Part shown: piece by piece, positions 9,397 to 21,084 of the stretch
Layout of the letters: each line of letters starts with the position of its first letter
Position numbering within the stretch: the stretch's first letter is position 1
Source of the DNA: Ascaphus truei
Lineage: Eukaryota > Chordata > Amphibia > Anura > Ascaphidae
Assembly: GCA_036426205.1 (NCBI GenBank)
Contig: CM071573.1
Coordinates: 76,604,159-76,668,158, forward strand
Length of the DNA stretch: 64,000 bases
Reading direction: 5' to 3'
Notes under the pieces: model-generated
What the model was told of the DNA's origin: nothing
Databases searched by the model: none
The model's input: only the letters and a program-made list of their open reading frames with translations
Translations under genes and position numbers: made by a program

Positions 9397-10282
9397 TGTA
9401 AGGAATCCACTACTGGCTTTGACTATTTCCTTGCAGACTTATGCAGTTGCAAGCTTCCCCTGGCAATCAATGGCACATGTGCTGCCTCTCATTGCAGCTT
9501 CTGCCCTGTGCTACATCATTGGAGGAATACTCACACACCCTCCTCCTGTGATTGGATCTCCGCCCTTTATATCCTGGGCTTTGGCACTGAACCAGTGCCG
9601 AGCATAACTATTTCTACCTTAATGTTACTGTCTCAGACACAAACCGCCAGGCCTGTCTCCTAGTGTTCTGCCATCCCAGTTCCTGAGTATCCACAGGCCT
9701 GTTCCTGGACGTTCGTGCTGAAGCGTTGTTGCCAGCACTGGTACCTGCTGCATTCCCTCCTAGCAGTGGCTACCCTTCCTTTCCTGCGGCCTGCTGCTAT
9801 TCCCCTGCAGTGGCCTGTCCTGGACGTCTGTGCTGAAGCGTTGTTGCCAGCACTGGTACCTGCTGCATTCCCTCCTAGCAGTGGCTACAATCCTTTCCTG
9901 CGGCCTGCTGCTATCCCCTTGCAGTGGCCTGCCTTGGACTTCTGCGCTGAAGCGTTGGTTCTCCCCGACGCTGCCCTGCGGTGAACTTCGGCCAGCTTGC
10001 TGTCTCCTCCTGCTGAGATCGGCGTCATGGGCCGAGGCCGCTCATCGCGCAGAAGCCACTTCCGCGCTCACACTCCTAAGCTGAAGCGGGGAACTCCTGA
10101 CTACCTGTTGCCGAACTCCTGCTTCAATAACGATGATGCTGCCTTCTCCAATCCTGACCCTGCGATGTACGACTACGAACTGCGCACTCCGGATCAGTCT
10201 GCGTGGACTAAGGTCAGTGATTATATAACCCCACCTCAGCCCCGCGGTCCGGTCCTGGTTTGTGGCGAGCATCGGCGTAACA
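9397..10282 (+). repeat. 3' LTR
   Basis: Collinear with the 5' LTR, with the same ends and the same 115-bp tandem block (from 9705). A few substitutions and small indels separate the two, for example around 9890 and 10060, so the insertion is not brand new. Confidence 0.9.
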
Positions 10283-10527
10283 GAGCTGAAGGCATGTCTG
10301 AACCCCAGGGGGGCTGAGCTGAACTGATTATAATTTGGAACACTTCCTCCCTAAGGCACAGAGTCTGCACCATGATTGGCTGTACACAGACTCCAGTTCA
10401 CTTCCACCCCTGTCACTCAGAGAGGCAGCATAAGGAGGGGTAAACCCACAGGATAGCCTATCACTGCCTGTAGCTACTAGGGCTTACGTGACAGGGACGC
10501 AGAAAGATAGCCAGGACCAGCCATGGA

Positions 10528-10531
<4 letters not shown>

Positions 10532-10576
<45 letters not shown>

Positions 10577-10628
10577 ACACCACCACCACACACACACACA
10601 CACACACAGAGCTCACACACACACACCT
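10532..10628. repeat. CA dinucleotide microsatellite
   Basis: Long run of CA units with short interruptions (caccaccac, agct). Confidence 0.95.
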
Positions 10629-10654
10629 ATATATATTTATCACAACACACTTTT

Positions 10655-10835
10655 TAAGGTTTGTGGGTAAAAAAAGTGACAAAAAACCCCTCCACAGTAA
10701 AGCATATGCAAAAGGAAATAGTACAGTATGTCATTTGCATGTTTTAGACAGTCCTTAACCCTGTCTTTCACCATTATCGCCCAGCACAACACACTTCCAC
10801 TGCAGCAAGGGATTCTGGGAAATGACATGCACATC
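10655..10835 (+). repeat. Dispersed repeat R1, copy c (truncated)
   Basis: It carries acccctccacagtaaagcat, the block around tctttcaccattatcgcccagc, and gggattctgggaaatgacat. It stops where the C-rich minisatellite begins. Confidence 0.75.
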
Positions 10836-11235
10836 ATCATCCCCCCCCACATCATCACCCCCCCCCCTTGCACATCATCACCCCCCCCCTTGCACATCAT
10901 CATCCCCCCCTCCTGCACATCATCATCCCCCCCTCTTGCACATCATCACCCCCCCACCCTTGCACATCATCATCCCCCCCCTTGCACATCATCATCTCCC
11001 CCCTTGCACATCATAATACCACACCTTTCAATCTCACACCCCCTCCCCTGCACATCTCATCAAAAATCCCCTNNNNNNNNNNNNNNNNNNNNNNNNNNNN
11101 NNNNNNNNNNNNNNNNNNNNNNNNNNNNNNNNNNNNNNNNNNNNNNNNNNNNNNNNNNNNNNNNNCCCTTGCACATCATCATCCCCCCCTCCCCTTGCAC
11201 ATCATCATCCCCACCCCCTCCCCTTACACATATCC
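10826..11235. repeat. C-rich minisatellite (cacatcatcatccccccc-ttg)
   Basis: About 20-bp units of cacatcatcatc plus a C run plus cttg repeat on both sides of an assembly gap. The unit seems to have grown from the R1 sequence atgacatgcacatcatc. Confidence 0.9.
11073..11165. other. Assembly gap (93 N)
   Basis: Unresolved bases inside the minisatellite. The real length of the array is unknown. Confidence 1.
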
Positions 11236-11254
11236 CCCTGCACCTCACATCACC

Positions 11255-11990
11255 TCCGATCACGGCGGGACTGCGCGCGCTCGCTCTGCACTTGAGAGCG
11301 GCTCGGCTCCCGTGGGGAGGAAGGGGAGAGTGGGCTCGGCTCGCAGGGGGAGGAAGGGGAGAGCGGGCTCGGCTCGTAGGGGGAGGGAGAGCGGGCTCGG
11401 GAGGAGGAAAGCAGCCGCCGCTGCGGTCCGCACAGTGGGGCCGCGTTTTGTGCAGGCCTGTGCGGAGTATGCGGCGTGCGGGAGAGGTGAGCGGCAGGAA
11501 GAGAGGCGAGGGCTGGAACTGTGTGGCGTGCGGGAGAGAGGCGAGGGCCGGAAGTGTGTGGCGTGCGGGAGAGAGGCGACGGCCTGGAGTATGCGGCGTG
11601 CGGCCATGAGAGGTAAGCGGCAGGGAGAGAGGCGACGCTGAGAGGGGCTGATGGTGTGCTTCGAGGTGGGGTGGTAATGCGGGTTTGAGGGACTTATCCG
11701 GCGGGGGTGCGGATGGAGGTTGCGGCCCGGGTGTGGCCGGTGGGTTTCGCGGCAGATGGCGGGCCGGGTGTGAGGTGCGGCTGGGGGGGTTGCAGGGGCG
11801 CTCGGTGAGGAGAATCTGCGGCTGCACTGCGCTCAGAGGGGCACGCGGTGTAGGCGTGGAGGGTGGGACACACGGGGGGAGGGGGGCGAGGTACACCGGC
11901 CAATGAGAGCCGTGGGGGGTGGGACGCAGGGGGGGGGGGGTGAGCCAATGAGAGCCGTTGGAGGGTAGGCGGCCGACGGACCAATCAGAT
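11255..11990. promoter_or_regulatory. CpG-island-like block
   Basis: Very GC- and CpG-rich sequence with GC-box-like tracts and tandem repeats: units of gggctcggctcg at about 11330-11400, and gcgtgcggg units at 11474, 11526, 11561 and 11596. Three CCAAT motifs lie near 11902, 11944 and 11980. A Kozak-like gcggccATGAGAG followed by GTAAGC occurs at 11600-11616 but codes for almost nothing. It could be a promoter of an unknown transcript or a GC-rich repeat. The long ORFs in it reflect base composition. Confidence 0.45.
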
Positions 11991-13055
11991 TCCCCCTAGA
12001 CACGGACATACAATGGTTTCAAAAATATAGATATATATATAGTTGATAGAAGGTCACTGGCACTTGACGTCATTTGACAATGGTGGAGTAACATGACCCG
12101 TGACATCACCGAGTCCTTTGAGAGGAGACGTTTGCGCATCCCTGTGTTATTGCACCGGTTCTGGTGTTAACTCCCATTAAAGTCAATGGGATGTTATGCC
12201 AAAATTAACCTGTACCGGCACTTGATGCATGTGCCCCATTGTTTCTATTACCTTTAAATCAAGCACAGTGGTTAACATAATATATTCTTCCACAAAATAA
12301 GACGGGCCCCAGCACTTAAGGCAATGGTTATTTTAGTCACTAAATATCCCTGTATCTCAGGTTGCGTAGCATAGATTGTAAGTTATTTGGGACACAGAGT
12401 CTTTATGACTCTACTGTAGTATCACCAAGGCATGTATAAGTAAGTACTCTACATAAGACAAATATGTTGTTGATAATATCCAACTTTTGAATGTAACAGC
12501 AAGAGCGGAGATAACACATGCAAAACATATTCACTGCATTCATCTATCCTCATATTCCAGCTTTAGTCTTAGAAACTATCTAATGGTTATTTAATCTACT
12601 TTTCATCAGAGCAGTGATGCACGGTAGACTCATATTTTAAGTGCGCCTACAGCTGCACAAGCGTGCGTGTCAGGACTGTCTGCCAATTATTACAGCTCAA
12701 ATCAGATTTTTCAACCAAAATCAAAGGCTATTATATTATAAAAAATGTTACATTTTTGAATCGTCCCTTCCCTGCAGGAGGTCCTCTGTGCTACCATTGT
12801 CCAAATGACACTGCCTTCTACTTTAATCTTTGGTTTAAAAGATGGATTTAAGTATGGCCTTTTTACAGATAGCCTCCTGCTACAATCTTCTCGGCAGGAG
12901 GCCCAAGGCAGGCAGCCTACAGATAATGTTGCATGGAACGGAGTCATTTGCAAGGTGGCCCTAACTGTTACAGTATATTGACGTTTTTAGGACATGGCTA
13001 TTATTAGCAAGAACAGCTACTGTACCAACACTAATAACCCCCAAAGTGATGGAAA
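11991..13055. other. Intronic sequence, no gene seen
   Basis: A small hairpin with tcccatt and aatggga occurs at about 12170-12195, a motif common in short palindromic repeats. Otherwise nothing is recognisable. Confidence 0.4.
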
Positions 13056-13328
13056 TGTATATACATGAATGGAGCAGTATGACATTCCATTCAGGAAAGG
13101 GATCGGGGGAATCATTATTTCAGGTGACCTAAAATTAAGAAAGCAATGTCACAAAGCAACGGGGAAAGCGAGCAGAAGGTTAGGTTGTATACGGATAGGT
13201 ATTAGCAGCAGAACGAGAGGTAGTCACGCCACTTTGTAGATCATTGCTAAGAGCTCATCTCAGTACGTTGTTCAGTGCTGGAGACCATATCTCTCGTAAT
13301 AGAGATTGGGTTACTATAATGGGGCATG

Positions 13329-13540
13329 GTCTAGGCCCCCCCAACATGTCCGGTTTTTAGGATATCCCAGCTTCCGCAGAGGTGGCTCAATCAGAGGCTC
13401 AGTTGAAGACCGAGCCTCTGATTGAGCCACCAGTGCTGAAGCAGAGACTAATTGGGCCACCTGTGCTGAGGCAGGGATATACTGAAAACCTGACCTGTTG
13501 GGGAGGCTTGAGGACTGGAGTTGGGCACCCCTGGTCTACA
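13329..13540. repeat. Palindromic MITE family A, copy 1
   Basis: Long inverted arms around gaggctcagttgaagaccgagcctc. They contain ggtggctcaatcagaggctc and its complement, with outer ends around ggcttgaggactggagttgg. No ORF. Confidence 0.85.
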
Positions 13541-13549
13541 GCATAAAAA

Positions 13550-13880
13550 TCTCACCAGGAAAGTGACAAAAACCCTCCACAGTAAAGCATATAGCAAATG
13601 GAAATAGTACTGTATGTTCATTTGCATGTCTTAGACAGGTCTGTAACCCTGTCTTTCACCATTATCGCCCAGCACACAACACTTCCACTGCAGCAAGGAA
13701 TTCTGCGAAATGACATGCAAATGAGCACACAATGTGTCACCTTTTGTCTCAAGCTCATATTACACGAGCAATCCTTAAGCCAATGCATGCTGCTTTAAAC
13801 ACAGGTTTTAAGCATAGGCTGGGGTGAGATGCAAAGCCAGTAAACCCACTCACAGACATGTTTCAACCTTGTTGTACAGC
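13550..13880 (+). repeat. Dispersed repeat R1, copy d
   Basis: It contains ccctccacagtaaagcatat, gcagcaaggaattctg, atgcaaatgagcacac and cactcacagacatgtttcaa in the order seen in copy a. Confidence 0.8.
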
Positions 13881-14245
13881 TTGGAAGAGGGAAGGGAGAA
13901 GGGAAACATGCTATATATAACACATAAAGGGCTTCAACAGGTATGAGGGAAGCATATTTCAGAGAAAGAAGTGTTGAACAAAGGGTCATACTTTAAAGCT
14001 GGAAGGTGCCAGGCACAGGGAAAGTAGGAGAAAGTACTTCTTCACCAAAAGGGTGGTAGGTTTGTGGAATAGCCTCCCAACAGGTGGTAGAGGCAAATAC
14101 AGTAAATGCTTGGGAAAGACATTAGGTAAAGCCAGGGATCATATAGGGCTTGAGGTTTTACAATAAAGAGGAACATGAGCAGACCTGGAAGGCCAAGAGG
14201 CACTTACCTGCCGTCAAATTCTATATTTCATTTTGAAATACACTT

Positions 14246-16055
14246 GCATGACTCATGTATTTTTATGTCTAAAGGATAACACAGTTGTGATAGTTCTATA
14301 GCAATAATGAATAAAGTGTGGGGGACACACATGCAGGGCATGCGTACTTGAAGACAACCCCTTTTAGGTAGTCCATGGCCCCTACCTACCTAGCCCGTGC
14401 TCTGACTATAGGAAGACCTGGGAGTCACCGCTAGGGGCCCAAGTGATGTGCCTTCCCCTGATTGAGATATCCACATTTTCGTTTAAGGAGTAAGGTGCAA
14501 AAACATCTTGCATTTGAGATCTTACTTGTGATACAGGAAGAATCAAATCATTTATTACGTACTGCGCTTCCTTAACCCTCCTCTCCATTTTTCTTTGGTA
14601 ACAACACAAGCCTACCATCTCAAATTTGTTTCCCGGCACTGTTTTCAATGGCTGTCATCAGTGTGTGGGGGTGAGGATTGGGGAGGAAATTATCTTGTTA
14701 TTAGTAATTAAGAGAGAAAACTATATGATTAGGATCAGTAGTTAAGGAAGGAAGTGAACCTCTGAATCTCCAATCTTCTGCATTCTGAAGAAACATGGCT
14801 TTAGTCAACAGCCTCACTACTGTCTGTACTGAACCATTTGCGACACGCTGACATTAGTAGAGATATGTAATTCTAAACTAGATTATTGTATTATTTGTAT
14901 TGGATTTCAAATTATTTTAATTTAAGGCAAGGTTCAATTTTACATGTAAGCAAGCAAATAATAATCAGCATTCTTCACAGTAGCTTAGCGGACAAAGGAT
15001 ATGTCTTTACATGAGAGTGAAATGTTTGTATTAATTAACTGATCTATCAGGAATGGGCTACATGTTCCAACTGGTATATAATTAAAATATTTGGTGATTC
15101 CATTCTTTCATAGTGGACTAGACACTGGTGAATTTCCCATAATTCAATGTATTTAATTCACCTGGCCAACAGCCATATCATTTGTAATTTTTCCAGATTT
15201 GGAAAGGTTTCTTACACCTGGCCACAGGTTATGAAAGAAGTGGTTTTCATTACAGTACGTTACAACATAAACAGGTGATCCATTCTTAATTTGGATTAAA
15301 AATTTCAATCAAAAATGTTGAATTTCCCTTTGACTTTATGAATTTCTAATAGACTTTTATCATTTTTGATCATCTCCCAAGGGTTTGATCGAAACATAGA
15401 CCAAGCAAATTTGGGCAAGTTCGTTCCCACATCTCTAGTAATAATAAAGATGAAGGTACTGTCACGATTGGTACATAAATGTGTTTTTAATGCTTTTTCA
15501 TATGTTGTAACAGGAATGGGTTTATGCTGGTTGGCAAATAATAATATCTGGCTAATGAAAAGAAGTCAGATGTGAGCATTTGGAATATAAATGTTCCAAG
15601 TCTCTGCACCCCGAGTCAATGCTCTTACCTAGAATCATTCTCAATATAGACTAATACATGTTGGAAATACATTTCCCCTGGAGAGTGAATTTCACAATGA
15701 GACATACAGTGGGGGAACTCTTTTCATGACATGTTATAAGATGCTGTTGGTTTAATTGCAGTTTTGGTGGATATTACTATCTATTTGATTGATTTTAGGT
15801 TTAGTGCACTTACCCTGTATGCAATTCTGATCTCTGTATTCTAATGTCTGTTTTGGTTTGTGTGGTTGAAACCTATTCCAGTTACGCATTGCGAAGCCAG
15901 TGTAACCAGCCTCTCTTTGAGACCCAAAAAGTCGAAAAAGCTGTCTATGAGTAGGGTTACTGGCCATGCACTTCGGTAACTCAGGCTGTGCTGAAAAGCT
16001 ACGATTATAGGACAGGTTATATGGTTATATGTGGCAGGTTATACGGGTCAATGTT
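14246..16055. other. Intronic sequence without recognised repeat or gene
   Basis: AT-rich with scattered short ORFs only. I see no splice-flanked conserved coding stretch. Confidence 0.45.
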
Positions 16056-16059
16056 AAAA

Positions 16060-16200
16060 TTATTTAGAAGCAAAAGGTGACAATGTGTGCTCATTTGCAT
16101 GTCATTTCCCAGAATCCCTGGCTGCAGTGGAAGCTATGGAGATACTGTTGAAAAGCAGGGTTGCAGATCTGTCTGAGACATGCGAATGTGGTATTTTTAT
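16060..16200 (-). repeat. Dispersed repeat R1, copy e (reverse)
   Basis: The plus strand reads gtgctcatttgcatgtcatttcccagaatcc with a Cys-free non-coding continuation. It is the reverse complement of the central R1 segment. Confidence 0.75.
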
Positions 16201-16589
16201 TTACAAATATATGTGCGTATGTATAAAATATGACCTATTTCATTTAAATATTGGGTCATATTTAAATGAATGAATAGAAGTTAGCTTAAAGCCGCAATCT
16301 CACTTCTGGACGTGCACATACATGCAAATTCATAAGAGCATATAGTTAAGGAAATGGAAAGAGGACGGCAGGAAGTAAATGTAATTATTAAGTTAATCAG
16401 TTTAAAATGGCCAAGAAATGCTTTTTAGGTATAGAAAACATTTTAGAATGACGGTTAAAAAGTATGCGTCCATAAATATCCGCAACAAAGAGCTATTCTT
16501 GCCAAATGCTGAGAAACATTTTAACCAGGTCATTTAGTTTGTGAATGCTTCCATGCCAGGAAATCTTGCAAATGGTTCTCTACACTCAA

Positions 16590-16930
16590 TTACCAGTCTA
16601 TATATCTAAAGTGAGAGGGTTGGGATGGCAGCTTTTAATGGGCTACAAAGCACTGTTCTGCTGGATGCACAGATGAATATATCACAAACGATAAGCTTTC
16701 CATCACTGAGCAAAGCCACGCTGCTCTCTCTCTTTTGTTGCTGAACATAAAGTCATAAAAGCACAGAAAATATGAAGTTTAATGCAGCTTTTTGAAGCAT
16801 CATGGATGATAGATTTCCCTCCGCTGATAAATAATAACATGAGAGAGAATCAGATTATGCAGTATTGTGTACAAGTACATTAATTTGTCATTATGGTAAA
16901 CATCCTATAAAGTTTCATATTTAGGTCTAA
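16590..16930. other. Candidate conserved non-coding intronic element
   Basis: A stretch free of recognisable repeats with many TAAT-type and ATAAA words (ataaataataacatgag, gtacattaatttgtcatta). It resembles developmental-gene intronic enhancers in style only, and no comparison was possible. Confidence 0.2.
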
Positions 16931-17433
16931 CAGGGGGTTTTATGGAAGTTACAAAGTAGCAGCAGGCAGCAGTAGAAAGACAAGTTAATGTTGTGTAGCT
17001 TCAATGGGCAGTGTTCATGTAGTGTAGCTCAAGGGTCCCTGTATTCATCTCTCTAGGAGGACACCAGCTATCCAAGAAATGTTCACTTGGCAGAGGAACC
17101 TAGAGAGCAGCACTGGCTCTTGTCATATGGATAACCTGATACCCAGGTTGGTGAACACCCCACTTCTTCTTACATGGGAATTCAAGGATACAGGAACTGT
17201 TCTGCCATAATAACATTAACATGAATGGGTGGTGCTGTTCCCTGATCCCTGGAGCATGTGCAAGATGCTTGATTCCTGTGATGCTCTATGTTTGATGGCA
17301 ATCATCTCTAGGTCTTAAATACCATTGCTCTGCTTTTCATAGCAGTGAAGATCTAAGTTAAATAGTTATCCTGTGTCTTTGTATAAAGTCCTGCTTCTCT
17401 ATCAGTAACATATAAAGGGATCATTTAGATCAG

Positions 17434-17612
17434 GGGAGTGGCCAACTCCAAGCCTCAAGGACCACCAACAGGTCAGGTTTTAATGATATCCCTGCTTCAG
17501 CACAGGTGGTAAAGTTAGTGGCTCAGTGAATGACTGAGCTACCTGTACTGAAGCAGGGATATCCTTAAAACCTGACCTGTTGGCCTTGTAGACAGGGAGT
17601 TGTCTACATTCT
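17434..17612. repeat. Palindromic MITE family A, copy 2
   Basis: Arms with ccaacaggtcaggttttaa and ttaaaacctgacctgttgg, and a centre around gctcagtgaatgactgagc. Confidence 0.85.
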
Positions 17613-17776
17613 AGCATTGGCACTCTCTTCTTAAATTAAACAATTATTTTTTTATGTAATATTATATTAAAAGAGAGTAGCAATTTGCTGGCAACACACA
17701 AAGCCAGGACTGGAAAGCAAATGTATGCACAACGTTCATCAGATGCTTTAAACAATACCCAGGCTCAATATCCAAA

Positions 17777-17780
<4 letters not shown>

Positions 17781-17848
<68 letters not shown>
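17781..17848. repeat. (TATC)n microsatellite
   Basis: About 17 uninterrupted tatc units. Confidence 0.97.
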
Positions 17849-18299
17849 CTACAACTTGAAAAGCCCAGCAAACATAGAATGATGTGAATGAACACACACA
17901 TAATCAGAACACAATGCAACACTGCAGCGTGTATACAAACTATATCATAAAACATAAAATCTAAACAAACCAGTTCTATTGCTATACAAACAAAGAACAT
18001 GTGCAAAATAAAATGTATAGGCAGAGATGGAACTCATGTTGAGGATGGGGATTATTATCTACCTTTTGGTTAATCTGAAATAGACTGTTTTCTCCAATGA
18101 CTTGAAGTGCAGTTACACGTTTTGACAACTCCCGGCCATAGACTATTCACAGGGGAATTTTAGCATATAAACCACATGAGGTGTCACTTGGCAAAATCTC
18201 TTCAAGTTATCCTCTGACCATTGAGCGGACGTGAAACAACGCTCCCTTTAATGTTACATTGCCCATAGTATACATAGGGGAAGGAACCCACCATTTCAG

Positions 18300-19500
18300 T
18301 AGCATAATATTAGGTTAGATGGATAGATAGATAGGTATCTCAGGTGTGTCCACCTTCAAAAGTTTATCTTTAATAGGTGGGGCTCTTTTGTAAGTGAGCA
18401 ATTATTTATCTTTGAATAGTTGTCCATATTCAGGGTCACTTTGGAGGATGGACAAGTTTTTACATAAAATATCTTTTACCTTTTTCTTAGAATGTATCCT
18501 GAAGATTCTCGTATAGGGAATTCTACCAATATTTCTGTTATCTTTCTTTTTTTGCTTGAGTTAATAAATCATTCCTGTTCATAATTGTACTTTCATCCTT
18601 AGTGAGAAACAACTGATCCCTTTTATACCCTCCAGCTATGAATTTCTCTATCACAACATCATCCGGGGATTCAAAATGTTCTTCAGTACTGGCTATTCTC
18701 TGTAGCCTAATCAGATGGATAAAGGATGATAATAATATGTCTGGGATGAAAGCTTCAAGCCATTAACAAGTTATTACGATCTGTGGCTCTTTGACATAGA
18801 TCAGTTTGTCGGTGCCTATTGCCTTTCTGATAACTATGAAATCCAAGAATGGAATCTGGCTAGTGTCATCGTCACCTGTGAATGTCTTCGTAGAGTGTAA
18901 TGTATTTCAAGTACCAATCATATTCTGTAATTCATCCTCTGGTCCTCTCCAAATTAAAAACACAGTCAATTAAACGCATCCATACACCGATCTTACTAAA
19001 ATATCTATTATTGTTAAAAACAGTGTTTTCTTAATGCAATACATAACAATATTGGCATATATGGGGGGCCATATTGACCCCCCCAATTTTCAGAAAGAAG
19101 GTTCCATTAACATTTGAAATACTGTTTTGGGGGTATTCATGTGTAAAGCGATTGCACATCAATTGTACATAAAATATCATTGTCCAAAATGGCATTTACA
19201 TCGTATTTAAAAAAATCGGCAGTGTCCTTGAGACATATCACGACGGTTGTAACAATAAGATGTTAACCCAAGTAGTTGTTGAAGCAAATCAGAACTGGCT
19301 AGAATGGGACATCCTGGGGTGTTATAGAAGTCTTCATGAATCTTTTGGTAACACATACAAGATTGGTGTGATCAGTTATCAAGTAGACTCCAGTGTGTGT
19401 ATATCAGTCTTTGTTCAAATGCTGTATTAATGAAGGAATCAATCTTTTTCAGAATGCCTAGCATAGGATTTGCTCAATGTTTCTAATAGTGATAAGTATT
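18300..19500 (-). pseudogene. Penelope-like element, reverse transcriptase region (reverse)
   Basis: On the minus strand, degraded translation gives an RT motif A-like stretch (CTIDVQSLYT) near 19160, then FLDFIVIRKA near 18845, RLQRIAST near 18690, and RIPYTRIFRIHSKK followed by LLTYKRAPP near 18350-18530. This is the order of palm, linker and thumb-side motifs in Penelope/Neptune RTs, where RRAPSL-type motifs precede the GIY-YIG linker. It is full of stops and shifts. Its 5' part is partly duplicated in inverted orientation at 19507-19785. Confidence 0.75.
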
Positions 19501-19774
19501 ACTCACTTGTTTAACAGCTTCATTAATATAGCTATGTTTGTCCACATGCCAATATTGTTATGTATTACATTGAGAGAAAAAAAAACTGTTTCTTGACAAT
19601 ATAAATGTTTTAGTAAGATCGGTGTATGGATGCGTTTCATCGACACCATGTTTTTAATTTGGAGAGGCCCAGAGGATGAATGACAGAATATGATTGATAC
19701 TTGGAATACATTACACACTACTGTTACATTAGCAGGTGTACATGACACTAGCCAGATTCCTGTTTTGGATACCC

Positions 19775-20873
19775 TAGGCCAGGGGCGCTCAGCTTCAGCC
19801 ACCCCAACAGGTCAGATTTTCAGATATCCTTGCTTCAGCACAGATGGCTGAATCAGTCCATGCTTCAGCACAGGTGGCTCAATCAGAGGCTAAGGGCTGG
19901 GACCTGCTGCGCCCGGTGGCGCGGGCGGCCGTGTGAGCGCTACTCGCCATTGCCTTGTAGCCTCACGATCAGGTCCCAGTCCCTCCTCACTGCCAACTGA
20001 CTACGTACTGTGACGCGTCAGCCAGCTGGGGATACAAGAGAATTGTGTTCCCGTGCGGCGACACGTCACGTGGTCTCACAGTGAGCCAATGAGGAGGGGA
20101 GCTGGAGGGAAGTCTGTGTGTCTCTGCAGCCGTGAAGCGCCCCCCCTCCTCTCTTGTGCCCGCTTCGCAGGCTGACCCTGCTCCGGGAGGAGGAAGGGGG
20201 GGGGGATTTCTGGGAGTGTGAGGGCTACGGGGCTCCAAGAGTGTGAGGGCTATGGTCACTGCCGGAAGCGGTGTCAGGGAAATAAATAAATATATATATA
20301 ATATCTGCTGCTTTTGCTGGGTGTTTGCAAATAGCTTGCGTTTTGGCCCGCCCCTGTCATGGCCCCGCCCCGCTGCCACATTTTGAACACTCCCCGTCTC
20401 CCCTCCCTCCGGTGCCCGTTTCACTGGGAAGGTTGCGGCCAGCTCCTGCTGAGTTCGTCTTCTTCCCGGGGAGGAGAGGCAGAGGCAGCAGCAGCATATT
20501 TGGTGGTTGGGGGGGGGGGGGGGGAAAGGCAGAGAAGCAACACGGCAGGGGGGTTTCCATGGGGGCCTGTGTGTACTGGCCCCGCCCCCCACATCATGAC
20601 CCCCCCCCCCCCCAACCCGTTTTGGTCACGCCCCCCCCCCCCGCTCCTAAAAAAGTTTCCTACAGACCGCATATCGCGATCTGTGTCTGTCAGCGCCCCG
20701 CCTGTCTGCCGTGCCGGCGCGCTGACTGAGGGAGCGGGGCCTTAGCCTAAGTCAAAGACTGTGCCTCTGATTGAGCCACCTGTGCTGAAGCAGGGTTATC
20801 CTGAAGACCTGACCTGTTGGGGGAGGATGGGGGGATCTTGAGGACTGGAGTTCAGCACCCCTGCTTTAGCTAC
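19775..20873. repeat. Palindromic MITE family A, copy 3, split by a GC-rich insert
   Basis: The left half (19775-19890) and right half (20748-20873) fit together as one MITE. Between them lies a GC-rich block. Confidence 0.8.
19891..20747. mobile_element. GC-rich non-autonomous element inside the MITE
   Basis: About 855 bp of GC-rich sequence with G and C homopolymers and ORFs due to composition only. CTAAG occurs at both junctions and could be a short target duplication. The ends (ggctgggacctgctg and a right end ggagcggggcctta) are weakly inverted. Confidence 0.55.
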
Positions 20874-21084
20874 CAGAAAAGGCAATAGGTTACATACTAA
20901 TCTACATAAAAAAAACACAGATCGTAATAATTGCCTAATGACTTCAAGCTTTCACCCCAGACATATGATTTCAAGCAACCTGCTTTGCCAGCTGATTAGG
21001 CTGCAGAAAATTGCCAGCACTGGAGAGGGGTTTGAATCCCGTGTTGATGTTATGATAGCGAAATTCATAGTTAGAGGGTATAAA

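Larger units (their letters stand above)
4328..10282 (+). mobile_element. Complete LTR retrotransposon, non-autonomous, with 5-bp TSD (GAGCT)
   Basis: Two near-identical LTRs (883 and 886 bp, both TGTAAGG...GTAACA) flank a 4.2-kb interior. GAGCT is duplicated at 4323-4327 and 10283-10287. A G-run acting as polypurine tract lies next to the 3' LTR. The interior carries long reading frames but no protease, reverse transcriptase, RNase H or integrase motif that I can see. It is therefore probably mobilised by enzymes of another element. No convincing tRNA primer site is recognised after the 5' LTR, although a TGG lies eight bases in. Confidence 0.9.
13060..14245 (+). pseudogene. CR1/L2-like LINE, 3' part of ORF2 and 3' end, interrupted
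   Basis: Translation around 13110-13300 gives a degraded LINE C-terminal region including DLGVIISGDL and KQCHKATGKASRRLG, a familiar pattern downstream of the RT domain in CR1/L2-type LINEs. Two repeats (13329-13540 and 13550-13880) separate this from a second block at 13890-14245. That block ends with the 3' sequence aagaggcacttacctgccgt, also typical of such elements. Stops and frameshifts are frequent. Confidence 0.65.

Noticed and set aside
11600..11616. Kozak-like ATG followed by a splice-donor-like GTAAGC
   Set aside because: It lies in a tandem GC-rich repeat and would encode only two codons before the donor. No acceptor partner is evident.
10728..11641. Long ORFs across the minisatellite and gap
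   Set aside because: They translate a tandem repeat, an N gap and CpG-rich DNA. No family resemblance.
11060..11984. Minus-strand Pro/Arg-rich ORFs
   Set aside because: Typical by-products of GC-rich sequence lacking stop codons.
19987..20745. Several overlapping ORFs on both strands
   Set aside because: They lie in a GC-rich transposon with homopolymer runs. Openness in many frames at once argues against coding.
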